A stretch of 64,000 nt of DNA from an uncultured Lachnospiraceae bacterium (GTDB lineage Bacteria > Bacillota > Clostridia > Lachnospirales > Lachnospiraceae): positions 1 through 64,000 of the forward strand of contig CAMVHB010000006.1 of NCBI GenBank assembly GCA_947167155.1, given 5' to 3'. Positions 30,153 to 40,037 of this stretch are shown piece after piece (position 1 is the stretch's first letter; the number at the start of each line of letters is the position of its first letter). The notes under the pieces were generated by a model that was given only the letters and a program-made list of their open reading frames with translations, ran no database searches and was not told where the DNA came from. The position numbers and the translations under genes are program-made.

Positions 30153-32808
30153 CTTTTACCTCCTCGTTTTTCAACCACTCCTCAAATTCGGGGAGCTTCA
30201 TAAGTGCTGTCCTCGGTTTCGTTCCCATTTCAGGGCCTATGATCCCTGCCTCCTCAAGCTGATCGACTATCCTTGCAGCCCTGTTAAAGCCTATCCTGAA
30301 TTTTCTCTGAAGCATTCCGATCGAGCCCTTGCCCTTCTCGGTAATGAACCTTCCGGCTTCAGCAAAGAAGGAGTCTCTTCCGTTTGAAAAACCGCTGTCG
30401 GGGTCATTATCGATAGTTCCGCTGCTGCCCTGTGACTGGCCGTTCTCTTTGATGTGGGCTTCTATCTCGCTCTCGCGTTGCTCGCGTTCAAGCGCTGCCT
30501 CTTCAATGACATTTGAATTATTATCCTTGATAAAGTTGACAACATTTGAAACCTCATCATCAGAGACAAAGCAGCCCTGAACACGTAGCGGCTTGTTCAG
30601 TCCCTGCGGAGCATAGAGCATGTCGCCCTTTCCGAGAAGCTTTTCAGCGCCGTTCATGTCAAGGATGACACGTGAATCTATTCCCGATGATACCATAAAG
30701 GCTATACGGGAAGGAATATTGGCTTTGATGAGTCCGGTGATGACATCAGCTGAAGGACGCTGGGTCGCGATTATAAGGTGAATTCCGGCAGCCCGGGCGA
30801 GCTGTGCCAGGCGGCAGATCGAAGTCTCTACCTCCTTCCCCGCCACCATCATAAGGTCAGTAAGCTCGTCTACGATGACGACTATCTGCGGGAGCTTTTC
30901 CTCTACCTTTATCCCCTCCTCGAAAACCTCGCCTTTTTCGACCTTTTCATTATAGCCTTTCATATCACGGACAGCGGCATCCGCAAACTGCTTGTACCTT
31001 TTTGTCATCTCGGCGACTGCCCAGTTTAAGGCCGCTGCGGCCTTCTTCGGATCAGTCACAACGTCAGAGAGAAGATGAGGGATCCCTCTGTATATTGAAA
31101 GCTCAACCACCTTCGGGTCTATCATTATGAATTTGACCTCGGAAGGGGCTGCCTTGTAAAGGATCGACATTATTATCGTATTGATACAGACTGATTTTCC
31201 TGATCCTGTTGCACCGGCGATGAGAAGGTGCGGCATTTTCGCGATGTCTGATATTATCGCGTTTCCTGCTATATCCCGCCCTGCCGCAAAAGCGATCTTT
31301 GACTTGTGCTCCTTAAACTCCCTGCATTCCATAAGCTCCCGGAAGGTTACCGGACGGGATTCCTTGTTTGGAACCTCGATGCCCACCGCTGCCTTTCCGG
31401 GTATCGGTGCTTCGATCCTTATATCTGAAACTGCGAGATTCAGCTTGATATCGTTCTCGAGATTTGTGATCTTTGCGACCTTTACGCCGGTCTTGAGAGC
31501 TATCTCAAACCTTGTAACAGCAGGTCCCGTGACATAGTCTGTGACACGCGCGTCAACGCCGAAATTGTCGAGTGTCTTCTGCAGTGTCTGAAACAGCACT
31601 TCTGAAGAATCCTTTCCTTTGCCCGAAGAGCTTTTTGGCTTATTTAAAAGGTCTATTACAGGATAGACATATTCTTTTGAACCGGCCTTACTCTTCATTT
31701 CAAAGGCATTTTCTTCACTTATATTATTTTCCGTAACAGATCTCTTTTCTTCGGGAAGAGGAGCAGGAGAACGAGAAGGAGAAGCCTCTGGTCTTTTCTT
31801 TCTGAACGGCTTTTCTTTCTCCAAAGCAGCCTTTTCATTCTCACTTACAGTAATATTTTCCTCTTCCTGAATTTTTTCCTCCTCCTCGTCCCTGATCAGA
31901 GGCTTTCTCTCATCCTTTAAGACAGTTTCATGGTAATTTTCGCTCTCCGGGGACGACTTTAATTCATGCATCTCATCGGAAAGCCCCCTTTCTCTTAGCG
32001 GTCTTTCACCAAAGGACATTAATGGCACAGAATCTGCAGTCTCAAATGGAACCTCATGCATTTCATCGGAACCAGACTCTTTCCTTGCTTTTTCTTCTGA
32101 AAAGGCGGTCTGAAGGCTGACTCCTCTCGAGTGTCTTTCGGATCTTCTCTCCTGATCCTCCGAAATCCCGTAAATTCTTCTTTTTTCCTCTTCAAGCTCT
32201 CTTCGCTTCTGCTTCTCCTGCCTTTGAAGTTCCATCTTTTTCTTCAAAAGATCAGTCTTTCTCTCAGCACGCGAGAAGACAGAACGCCCCATGAAGAAAA
32301 GTAAACAAAGGATAATCAAGGCTATCGTGATTATGAAGGCGGCTGCGGTTCCAAAGCCCTTGAACAGAAGAAAGGCGATAAGACCTCCGAAAAGCCCTCC
32401 GCCGTTTTTTTCGCTGAAGGAAGAAAGGTAGGCAGCTCCCGGATTTTCGATATCTCCGCCGGACTTCACAAGCTCAAAGAAAATACAAAAACAAAGAAGG
32501 ATAAGGAGCAGAAAAATGACCTTTGAACGGACAAATCCCAATTTTGTCCTGTTCGCGATCAGAAAAAGAGTGAAAAAGATAATGATAAAAGGCAGGGCAT
32601 AAGAAATAAGGCCTGTAAGGCCGAAAAAGAATCTTGAGATCGTATCGAGCACCTGACCTGAAAAACCCAGGTTTCCGATGAAAAGTACGATCGATACTGC
32701 TATGGATACAATAATAATGATGTCATAGCGAAGGCTCTCCTTCGCCCTGACATCAATATCATTGTTTTTGTTGTTTTTTTTAGGTGCAGACTTTTTTTTC
32801 TCAGCCAT
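30142..32808 (-). CDS. ftsK: DNA translocase FtsK/SpoIIIE
   Basis: 4 TM N-terminus, charged linker, [20 protein letters not shown], gamma winged-helix domain ([27 protein letters not shown]). Confidence 0.96.
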   Translation of the reverse strand: MAEKKKSAPKKNNKNNDIDVRAKESLRYDIIIIVSIAVSIVLFIGNLGFSGQVLDTISRFFFGLTGLISYALPFIIIFFTLFLIANRTKLGFVRSKVIFLLLILLCFCIFFELVKSGGDIENPGAAYLSSFSEKNGGGLFGGLIAFLLFKGFGTAAAFIITIALIILCLLFFMGRSVFSRAERKTDLLKKKMELQRQEKQKRRELEEEKRRIYGISEDQERRSERHSRGVSLQTAFSEEKARKESGSDEMHEVPFETADSVPLMSFGERPLRERGLSDEMHELKSSPESENYHETVLKDERKPLIRDEEEEKIQEEENITVSENEKAALEKEKPFRKKRPEASPSRSPAPLPEEKRSVTENNISEENAFEMKSKAGSKEYVYPVIDLLNKPKSSSGKGKDSSEVLFQTLQKTLDNFGVDARVTDYVTGPAVTRFEIALKTGVKVAKITNLENDIKLNLAVSDIRIEAPIPGKAAVGIEVPNKESRPVTFRELMECREFKEHKSKIAFAAGRDIAGNAIISDIAKMPHLLIAGATGSGKSVCINTIIMSILYKAAPSEVKFIMIDPKVVELSIYRGIPHLLSDVVTDPKKAAAALNWAVAEMTKRYKQFADAAVRDMKGYNEKVEKGEVFEEGIKVEEKLPQIVVIVDELTDLMMVAGKEVETSICRLAQLARAAGIHLIIATQRPSADVITGLIKANIPSRIAFMVSSGIDSRVILDMNGAEKLLGKGDMLYAPQGLNKPLRVQGCFVSDDEVSNVVNFIKDNNSNVIEEAALEREQRESEIEAHIKENGQSQGSSGTIDNDPDSGFSNGRDSFFAEAGRFITEKGKGSIGMLQRKFRIGFNRAARIVDQLEEAGIIGPEMGTKPRTALMKLPEFEEWLKNEEVKDEN

Positions 32809-32818
32809 CAGAAGAACA

Positions 32819-34273
32819 TCAACCGATCAGATATTCGTAAAGAGCCTGGTAGCTTCCTTTCGAATGTGCCCAGGAATAATCTTTCTTCATCCCACGCTCA
32901 ACTATCTTGTTCCACTGAACCTTCTTTACGAAATAAACATATTTTGAATAATTGACTGTATTTAAGAGCTCGTCACCGTTGTAATTCCTGAAGGAGAAAC
33001 CATCTCCGGTGTGCTCGTATTCATTATAGGGTTCTACGGTATCCTTTAATCCGCCTGTTTCCCTCACGATAGGAACAGTGCCGTATCTGAAGGAAATGAG
33101 CTGTGTAAGTCCGCAAGGTTCAAAACGGCTGGGCATTAAAAATGCATCCGCAGCACCATAGAGCTTCCTTGCAAGGTCGTCTGAATAACAGATATTTGCG
33201 GACACCCTGTCAGGATATTTCCATGCATAGTGACGGAACATATTCTCATATCGGCTCTCGCCGGTACCTATGACAACAAGCTGGGTATTGTCATCAACTA
33301 TACCCTCTATACAGTAGTTTATGAGGTCGAGCCCCTTTTGATCAGTAAGTCTTGAAACGAGACCTATCATATATTTGTTGGGATCAACGGCCAGATCCAT
33401 GTCCTCCTGGAGACGCTGCTTGTTGATTTTTTTGTTCTTTCTGAAGGTATTCACATCATAATTCTGATAAAGCTTTTCATCGGTGGAGGGATCATAGGAA
33501 ATATAATCAATTCCGTTCACTATACCCTTCATATCAAAGTGTCTGGATGAAAGAAGTCCGTCAAGTCCCTCTCCGTAATAAGGAGTCTGTATCTCAGCCG
33601 CATAGCTGTCACTCACGGTAGTGATATAGTCAGCGTATACAAGCCCCCCCTTCATCATATTGCCCTGCTTATTGAACTCGAGCTTGTCGGGAGTGAAGAG
33701 ATCCTCGGAAAGACCGGAAAGCCCTTTCAATGTCTTTATATCCCAGATTCCCTGGAATTTCAGGTTGTGTATCGTCATCATGGACTTGATGTTCCAGAAG
33801 AAGGGATTACCCTGAAATTCGTTTTTGAGATAGACAGGAATAAGTCCGGTCTGCCAGTCATGGCAGTGGATCAGATCCGGTCTGAAATCAATGACGGGAA
33901 GCATGGAAAGAACAGCCTTATCAAAAAAGGTAAACTTTTCCATGTCATATCTCGTATCTCCATAGGGATAGAAGCATTCGAAATACTCGAGATTGTCTAT
34001 GAAATAATAAGTAATGCCTTCCCATTCATATTCCTTGACACCGACATATTTCTCGCCGATATAGGGACCGCAGGCCATATTGAAATGACACACATCCCTG
34101 AACTGATCTCTGAAATACGGAGGTATACAGGTATAATTGGGAACAACGACCCTGATGTCCCAATCACTCTTGGGGAACTCCTTCGGAAGCGCTCCGACAA
34201 CATCGGCAAGACCGCCGGTCTTCACAAAGGGAACACATTCACTCGCTGCAAAAAGGATCTTTCTCATCATCAA
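32819..34273 (-). CDS. glgA: Glycogen synthase (GT5)
   Basis: ILFAASECVPFVKTGGLADVVGALPKE, HCHDWQTGLIPVYL, PSRFEPCGLTQL. Confidence 0.96.
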   Translation of the reverse strand: MMMRKILFAASECVPFVKTGGLADVVGALPKEFPKSDWDIRVVVPNYTCIPPYFRDQFRDVCHFNMACGPYIGEKYVGVKEYEWEGITYYFIDNLEYFECFYPYGDTRYDMEKFTFFDKAVLSMLPVIDFRPDLIHCHDWQTGLIPVYLKNEFQGNPFFWNIKSMMTIHNLKFQGIWDIKTLKGLSGLSEDLFTPDKLEFNKQGNMMKGGLVYADYITTVSDSYAAEIQTPYYGEGLDGLLSSRHFDMKGIVNGIDYISYDPSTDEKLYQNYDVNTFRKNKKINKQRLQEDMDLAVDPNKYMIGLVSRLTDQKGLDLINYCIEGIVDDNTQLVVIGTGESRYENMFRHYAWKYPDRVSANICYSDDLARKLYGAADAFLMPSRFEPCGLTQLISFRYGTVPIVRETGGLKDTVEPYNEYEHTGDGFSFRNYNGDELLNTVNYSKYVYFVKKVQWNKIVERGMKKDYSWAHSKGSYQALYEYLIG

Positions 34274-35004
34274 TCTCCTTCGTCCCAGTTGGTATATACA
34301 TCCGAAACATCATCATCTTCATCGAGAAAATCAAGTATACGTCTGATATTGGTCTTGTCAGCCTCATCTGAAAGAGTCACATAATTCTGAGGGATCATTG
34401 TAACCCTCGCATCTGCCATGGGAATCTTCTTTTCCTCAAAAGCAGCTCTTACGGTCTCAAAATCAGAAGGCGTCGTAGTGATCACAAAGCTGTCCTCTTC
34501 ATCCGAGAAATCCTCCGCCCCCATATCAAGCGCATCCATCATGAAGTCATCGGGATCAGCATCGTAGTCCTCCTTTGCGACAATGATCTGCCCTTTCTCG
34601 TCAAACATATAGCTGACGCAGCCCTGGGCACCGATGGAGCCCTGTCCCTTTGAAAAGCAGTTCCGGACATTAGCTGCTGTACGGTTCTTGTTGTCAGTAA
34701 GGGCGTTTACTATGATCGCTGTTCCTCCGGGACCGTAGCCCTCATAGGTGACTGTTACGTAGTTTACGGAATTGACATCGCCCGCAGCCTTCTTGATACC
34801 GCGCTCTATGGTGTCATTGGGCATGTTTGAAGCCTTTGCCTTGGCAATGACATCCCGAAGCTTTCCGTTGTTGTTCGGATCCGGACCGCCCTCCTTCACT
34901 GCAACCGCGATCTCGCGGCCCAGCATCGTAAATATCTTTCCGCGCGCAGCGTCGTTCTTTTCCTTCTTGTGCTTGATGTTCGCAAATTTTGAATGTCCTG
35001 ACAT
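34270..35004 (-). CDS. YebC/PmpR family protein
   Basis: MSGHSKFANIKHKKEKNDAARGKIFTMLGREI, YEGYGPGGTAIIV. Confidence 0.97.
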   Translation of the reverse strand: MSGHSKFANIKHKKEKNDAARGKIFTMLGREIAVAVKEGGPDPNNNGKLRDVIAKAKASNMPNDTIERGIKKAAGDVNSVNYVTVTYEGYGPGGTAIIVNALTDNKNRTAANVRNCFSKGQGSIGAQGCVSYMFDEKGQIIVAKEDYDADPDDFMMDALDMGAEDFSDEEDSFVITTTPSDFETVRAAFEEKKIPMADARVTMIPQNYVTLSDEADKTNIRRILDFLDEDDDVSDVYTNWDEGD

Positions 35005-35053
35005 AATTCCTGCTTTCTTTATCCTTTAAAAATAATGATCACACACTCTTATG

Positions 35054-35082
35054 ATTGTACCATTATATGCGGTTTTATTCAA
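35054..35082 (-). promoter_or_regulatory. Predicted sigmaA promoter for yebC-glgA-ftsK
   Basis: TTGAAT-N17-TACAAT with TGG extended -10; the -35 abuts the stop of the upstream CBS-domain gene. Confidence 0.6.
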
Positions 35083-35920
35083 TCTTCTTGACTCTTACCT
35101 TTCCTATAACACCGTTTCTCACACCGCAGACATGAAAGCTGTAGCCATGTGTTTCGATATCAAAGGTTGAATGCTCCTCGGGGATCCTTCCAAGCTCATT
35201 TGTGAGAAAGCCGTTTAAGGTTTCTATCTCGCTATCCTCAAGGTCTATCGAAAGCTTTTCCATAACCTCCGAAAGAGGAGTCATGCCGTCCATCGTATAG
35301 CCGTCACCGGATACCGTAACAGCATCCGGCTGTTCCTTGTCATGCTCATCCTCAATGTTTCCGACGATCTCCTCAAGGATATCCTCCATTGATATAAGAC
35401 CGCTCGTCTGCCCGTATTCATCGGTCACTATGACCATGTGGAGCTTGTCGATCTGCATCTGGGTGAAAAGAGTATTGATAGAATGAGTCTCCGGAACGCT
35501 CTCGGCCTTCTGGAGAAGTCCGTCTATATCCCTTATCTTCTTTTCGAGTTCATCCTCCCGGGAGGAGAAAATAAGGACCTCTCTTATATGGAGTATGCCT
35601 ATGATATTGTCCAGGTCCCCCACATACACCGGAAGCCTGGAGAAGGTCTTTTCCATGAAGACCTCCTTGGCCCTTTTCAGAGTGATCTCTCCGTCAAGCG
35701 CTGTGATATTGTTCCGATGGACCATTATGTCTTTTGCATCCTTTTCGTCAAATTCAAAGACATTTTTGATCATCTTGGCTTCGGAACTTAAGAACACGCC
35801 ATTCTCGTGTCCCTCATGCACCATGGAGATGACATCCTCCTCGGTCACCTTATTCTTTCTTCCGAATATCTTTCTTAAACTCTTTTTTCTGTTTCGCGAT
35901 CGGCCGGATGGGTCGTCCAT
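35075..35920 (-). CDS. CorC/HlyC-like CBS-domain protein
   Basis: AKDIMVHRNNITALDGEITL, SRLPVYVGDLDNIIGILHIREVL, transporter-associated domain; lacks the DUF21 membrane domain. Start trimmed to MDDPSGRSRN with GGAGTG SD, avoiding overlap with alr. Confidence 0.85.
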   Translation of the reverse strand: MDDPSGRSRNRKKSLRKIFGRKNKVTEEDVISMVHEGHENGVFLSSEAKMIKNVFEFDEKDAKDIMVHRNNITALDGEITLKRAKEVFMEKTFSRLPVYVGDLDNIIGILHIREVLIFSSREDELEKKIRDIDGLLQKAESVPETHSINTLFTQMQIDKLHMVIVTDEYGQTSGLISMEDILEEIVGNIEDEHDKEQPDAVTVSGDGYTMDGMTPLSEVMEKLSIDLEDSEIETLNGFLTNELGRIPEEHSTFDIETHGYSFHVCGVRNGVIGKVRVKKIE

Positions 35921-35945
35921 AGATAGATCACACTCCTTTTTTAGA

Positions 35946-37103
35946 TCATAAATATTCAACCGTATCAACCAGTCTGCCGTCTTTGTAATAGAGCCTCGGT
36001 ATGCGGTTGCCAAGGCAGCAGGCAAATTCGTAATTGAATCTCCCTGAGAGTTCTCCAAGTTCTTCAAGGGTTATCTTATCATCTCCGTCACGCCCCACGA
36101 GAGTTGCCTTGTCTCCTACCATGACCCCGTGAATATCCGTAACATCCACCATGAACTGATCCATGCAGACGCGGCCGAGAATATTGGCCCGTTTTCCCCT
36201 GATAAGTACAAAGCCCTTGTTTGAAAGGCTCCTTGCATAGCCGTCACCATAACCTACAGGTATGGTAGCGACGATCATTTTTTTCTCCGCGACAAAGGTT
36301 CCTCCATAGCTAATGGCAGCGCCTTTTTCCACTGTCTTTATGAAGGATACGCGAGAATATAGCGACAGCGCGGGTTTCAGCGGAAAGCTGTGGTCCACCT
36401 CATCTGAAGGCCAGAGCCCGTACATTGTAATACCTGCACGGACCATGTCAAGCGAGTCCTCGGGATAACTTATGCAGGCTGCTGAATTTGAGCAATGCCG
36501 GATATCAAAGGACAATCCTTTTTTGGAAAGTTCTTCTATCGCGTGGGTAAAAAGGGAAAACTGCCTGTCAGTAGCCTCCCTCCCTGCCTCATCAGCTCTT
36601 GCAAAATGGGTGAAGATTCCCTCGGGCACGAGGTTCTTTAGGGAGAATATCTTCTGTATCTCTGATAGTCCCGTTTCTTCGCACGAAAAGCCTATCCGCC
36701 CCATACCGGTATCAAGCTTGATATGACAATTGACCTTTTTTGAGAGTCTTTCCGAAGCAGTTGAATAGTCAAGCGCCATTTCGTATGAGAGGATCGCCGG
36801 TCGAAGATCATTCTTGATAATATCCTCATAGGAATCCGGGAAGGTGTAGCCAAGTATCAGGATCGGCTTTTTGATCCCGGATGCCCGAAGATCGAGGGCC
36901 TCATCAACTGTCGCGACGCAGTGTCCCCATACAAAGGGAAGCCGTTCAACGGTCTTTGCTATGGGAACAACTCCGTGTCCATAGGCGTCAGACTTGAGAA
37001 CGCAGGCAATAAACGCCCCTTCAGGGAGAACACTTTTCATATTTTCAAGATTTGATACTACAGCATCAAGATCTATGTCGGCGTGAACGCGGTTTCTGTC
37101 CAT
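35946..37103 (-). CDS. alr: Alanine racemase
   Basis: DIDLDAVVSNLENMKSVLP, CVLKSDAYGHG, GVCMDQFMVDVT-type motif GRVCMDQFMVDVT. Confidence 0.96.
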   Translation of the reverse strand: MDRNRVHADIDLDAVVSNLENMKSVLPEGAFIACVLKSDAYGHGVVPIAKTVERLPFVWGHCVATVDEALDLRASGIKKPILILGYTFPDSYEDIIKNDLRPAILSYEMALDYSTASERLSKKVNCHIKLDTGMGRIGFSCEETGLSEIQKIFSLKNLVPEGIFTHFARADEAGREATDRQFSLFTHAIEELSKKGLSFDIRHCSNSAACISYPEDSLDMVRAGITMYGLWPSDEVDHSFPLKPALSLYSRVSFIKTVEKGAAISYGGTFVAEKKMIVATIPVGYGDGYARSLSNKGFVLIRGKRANILGRVCMDQFMVDVTDIHGVMVGDKATLVGRDGDDKITLEELGELSGRFNYEFACCLGNRIPRLYYKDGRLVDTVEYL

Positions 37104-38605
37104 CAGGAAAGCACCTCACAAAAAACAGTTGGGATCGCAGCCAGTATATCCTGTGCAGTAACGGAAGTGGCAGAGTTTCTTTTTCCCGCTTCTTCGCCGC
37201 AAAGCCCATGAATGAAGGGCGCAATGGAAGCGGCATCAGAGGGAGAAGCGCCGGACGCGATAAGACCTGCGATCATGCCGGATAATATATCACCGCTTCC
37301 GGCAGTTGAAAGACTGTCATCACCGGTCGGATTGATGATAGCGCTTTTACCGGGCAAAAAAACAAGCGATACCGCGTCTTTCGCGATAAGTGACAGCTGA
37401 TGCTCCAAAGCAAAGGCACTGCAAAGTTCGAAGAAATTATCCCTTATAAAAGGAACGGGTTTATTGAGAAGCCTTGACAGCTCTCCCATATGGGGAGTCA
37501 GAATAAGCTCCGAATTGGGACAATTGAGAAGGCTCTTGTCTTCTGCGATTATATTCAGGGCATCGGCATCAAGAACCACGGGGCATGAAGCGTTAAGAAG
37601 GACATAATCAAGAATATCCCGTGCTCCCTTTCCCTTTCCTATGCCGGGACCTATGAGAACGACATCATGATCAAGTATAAGGTCGGAAAGCGGCTCAGTT
37701 TCATGCTTTTCAACGAAGGAGGTCATCACTGCCTCCGGCACCCTTTCCTGAAGTATGATCCTGTTTTCTTCAGGAGAATAGAGCCTTACAAGACCTGCGC
37801 CACAAAGATATGCTGCCTTTGCAGAGAAGTACGCTGCGCCCGCCATTCCAACACTTCCTGCGATACAAAGGACTTTTCCATAAGTACCTTTATGGGAATT
37901 TCTCCTTCTTCTTGGAAGAAGCCTTTTGACATCTTCCTTTTCAAGCATTACAGTTCCGGGAGCATTATTCAAAGATTCGTCGGGATAGATACCGATATCC
38001 CTGACAATGGTCTCTCCCGAATATTCCCGTCCGGGAAAAAGGATCTGTCCGCGTTTCAAAAACGCGAAGCTTACTGTAAGATCCGCTTTCACGCAGGGAC
38101 CGTTAACTGATCCACTTGTATGATCTATGCCGCTGGCGCTGTCACAGGCAATTACAAAGGCATCGTTTGAATTGATGAAGTCAACGACTGATGCTGCCTT
38201 TCCTTCGATCGGCCTGTTAAGACCTGTGCCGAAAAGTGCATCCACGATGACGGAAAAATCGTCTGTTTCGGGAAGCTCGGATAAAACCGGCACCTTGTAG
38301 GCTTCTGCGATTGAAAGCTGTTTTTTCATTGCTTTTGAAAGCTTTTCTTTTCCGAGCGCAAGGCAGATTTTGATATTCAAATAGCCTTCATTGAAAAGGA
38401 TCCTTCCCGCACAGACTCCGTCGGCACCGTTATTTCCGGTTCCGCACAATATCAATATGCGTTCATCCTTTGAAAAACGTTTTTTTATCTCTTCGGAAAG
38501 GGAAAGAGCCGCGCGCTCCATAAGGACAAGGTCATCCATATGAAAGCTTTCCCGTGTGATACAATCGAGGGAACGCGCTTCCTCTCCTGTCAGAACAAAT
38601 TTCAA
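37103..38605 (-). CDS. nnr: Bifunctional NAD(P)H-hydrate epimerase/dehydratase
   Basis: ILCGTGNNGADGVCAGR; GKVLCIAGSVGMAGAAYFSAKAA; LSTAGSGDILSGMIAGL. Confidence 0.95.
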   Translation of the reverse strand: MKFVLTGEEARSLDCITRESFHMDDLVLMERAALSLSEEIKKRFSKDERILILCGTGNNGADGVCAGRILFNEGYLNIKICLALGKEKLSKAMKKQLSIAEAYKVPVLSELPETDDFSVIVDALFGTGLNRPIEGKAASVVDFINSNDAFVIACDSASGIDHTSGSVNGPCVKADLTVSFAFLKRGQILFPGREYSGETIVRDIGIYPDESLNNAPGTVMLEKEDVKRLLPRRRRNSHKGTYGKVLCIAGSVGMAGAAYFSAKAAYLCGAGLVRLYSPEENRIILQERVPEAVMTSFVEKHETEPLSDLILDHDVVLIGPGIGKGKGARDILDYVLLNASCPVVLDADALNIIAEDKSLLNCPNSELILTPHMGELSRLLNKPVPFIRDNFFELCSAFALEHQLSLIAKDAVSLVFLPGKSAIINPTGDDSLSTAGSGDILSGMIAGLIASGASPSDAASIAPFIHGLCGEEAGKRNSATSVTAQDILAAIPTVFCEVLS

Positions 38606-38617
38606 TTTCTTATCCCT

Positions 38618-39313
38618 TTAATCATCATCTTTTGAACTCAGGTTTGCAGTAATGTTTTCCTTCGGCTTTTTTTCATCAGAAGAAGCAGCATTATTTGAAG
38701 GCGCAGGAGCAGGCACAGATGCTGCAGCATCAAGGAGTTCCTGCTGGTCTGCGACATCAAAGAGATTCAGGACATCCTTCCCGAAGATATCATGCATATA
38801 GGAATATATCTCTTTGTTGTTTATCTCCCTGTTCTGCTTTTTGATGATATTTTTTTTGAGTTCGATCCTTACGTTCTTGATCCAGTCGGCAATCTCTGAA
38901 GCTTCCTTTGCATTCGTCCGAAGCTTTGCATAACAGAAGCGCATAGTCGCCATCATAAGTACGCCGTCTGTTTCCTTGATCCTGTTTGGAAGGTCGAGAA
39001 GTTCGTCCTCGTTCTGCTTTATCTTTTCATTTGTCTCGTCGATGAGACGCTTGTCGGTTTCCATTGAACCATCGCCTGCATTTTCCATATTGGAGACTAT
39101 ATTGTTCATGAGGCGGTTTTTCAGCTTTTTTAACTCTCGCTGCTCATTATTCAATTTCCCCTGAAGCTGCAAAAGCTCGTTCAATTCAACCTCAAGGTTC
39201 TTTACCTCCTCGGGCTTCCCGCTTATGGCAAAAAGCCTGTGCCATTTCTGATCGAGCACAAGGATGGGAATCTTTGCGTGCCTTATGGCTTCCTTAAAGC
39301 TTTCTTCATCCAT
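38618..39313 (-). CDS. Uncharacterised coiled-coil protein
   Basis: 231 aa intact ORF in operon context between rex and nnr; predicted helical central region, low-complexity acidic tail. Confidence 0.75.
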   Translation of the reverse strand: MDEESFKEAIRHAKIPILVLDQKWHRLFAISGKPEEVKNLEVELNELLQLQGKLNNEQRELKKLKNRLMNNIVSNMENAGDGSMETDKRLIDETNEKIKQNEDELLDLPNRIKETDGVLMMATMRFCYAKLRTNAKEASEIADWIKNVRIELKKNIIKKQNREINNKEIYSYMHDIFGKDVLNLFDVADQQELLDAAASVPAPAPSNNAASSDEKKPKENITANLSSKDDD

Positions 39314-39358
39314 TTTTGTTTTCCCCTGTCCCTTCTTTTAGGAACTGTAGCACAATTG

Positions 39359-40000
39359 CTAAGTCAATTCGCTGCAGGTCCTTACTGCAAGATTGTAGGA
39401 AAGCTGCATCAGACTGTCTGAAAGATGCACATTTTCAACAACCACATCATCGGGAACCGGAATATCCGTATGAGTGAAATTCCATATCGCCTTCACTCCG
39501 TTTCTGATGACATCTGAAGCAACCCGAAGTGCCTCTTCTCTTGGTATCGTAAGCGCAGCTATATCGACCCTGTTCTTTGAAAGAAATGCCGTCATTTCCT
39601 CATACATCATTATCTTTCTGCCTGCTACATTTTTGTTTGAAAGCTTCCTGTCGATGTCAAAAAGACCTATGATGTCAAAACTCATGTTCCCGGAACGGAT
39701 GTATCTCGTGATCGCCTGCCCGAGATTTCCGGCACCGATTATAATAACGGGATGGACGGTATTTAAGCCGAGTATCTTTGCAATCTCATCATGAAGATGA
39801 TCCACATTGTAGCCGTAGCCCTGAGTCCCGAAACCGCCGAAATTGTTGAGGTCCTGCCTTATCTGCGACGCCGTGACATTCATCCTCTTCGAAAGTTCGC
39901 TTGAGGATATGCGCTCAAAGCCCTCATTCATGAGTTCTTCGAGGTATCTTAAATATCTTGGAAGGCGCCTTATCACAGCGTTTGAAATGTCTTTGTCCAT
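39359..40000 (-). CDS. rex: Redox-sensing transcriptional repressor Rex
   Basis: SSELSKRMNVTASQIRQDLNNFGGFGTQGYGYNV; VIIIGAGNLGQAI; start set at ATG 40000 (MDKDIS). Confidence 0.96.
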   Translation of the reverse strand: MDKDISNAVIRRLPRYLRYLEELMNEGFERISSSELSKRMNVTASQIRQDLNNFGGFGTQGYGYNVDHLHDEIAKILGLNTVHPVIIIGAGNLGQAITRYIRSGNMSFDIIGLFDIDRKLSNKNVAGRKIMMYEEMTAFLSKNRVDIAALTIPREEALRVASDVIRNGVKAIWNFTHTDIPVPDDVVVENVHLSDSLMQLSYNLAVRTCSELT

Positions 40001-40008
40001 AAACAAAA

Positions 40009-40037
40009 AGTATAAAAATAATACCCGCTTTTGTCAA
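40009..40037 (-). promoter_or_regulatory. Predicted strong sigmaA promoter of rex
   Basis: TTGACA-N17-TATACT; -10 ends 8 nt before the rex ATG; -35 contains the TGA stop of the ABC-F gene. Confidence 0.75.

Noticed and set aside
33767-34384. 205 aa plus-strand ORF opposite glgA/yebC
   Set aside because: Lies across two well-supported minus-strand genes; spurious.
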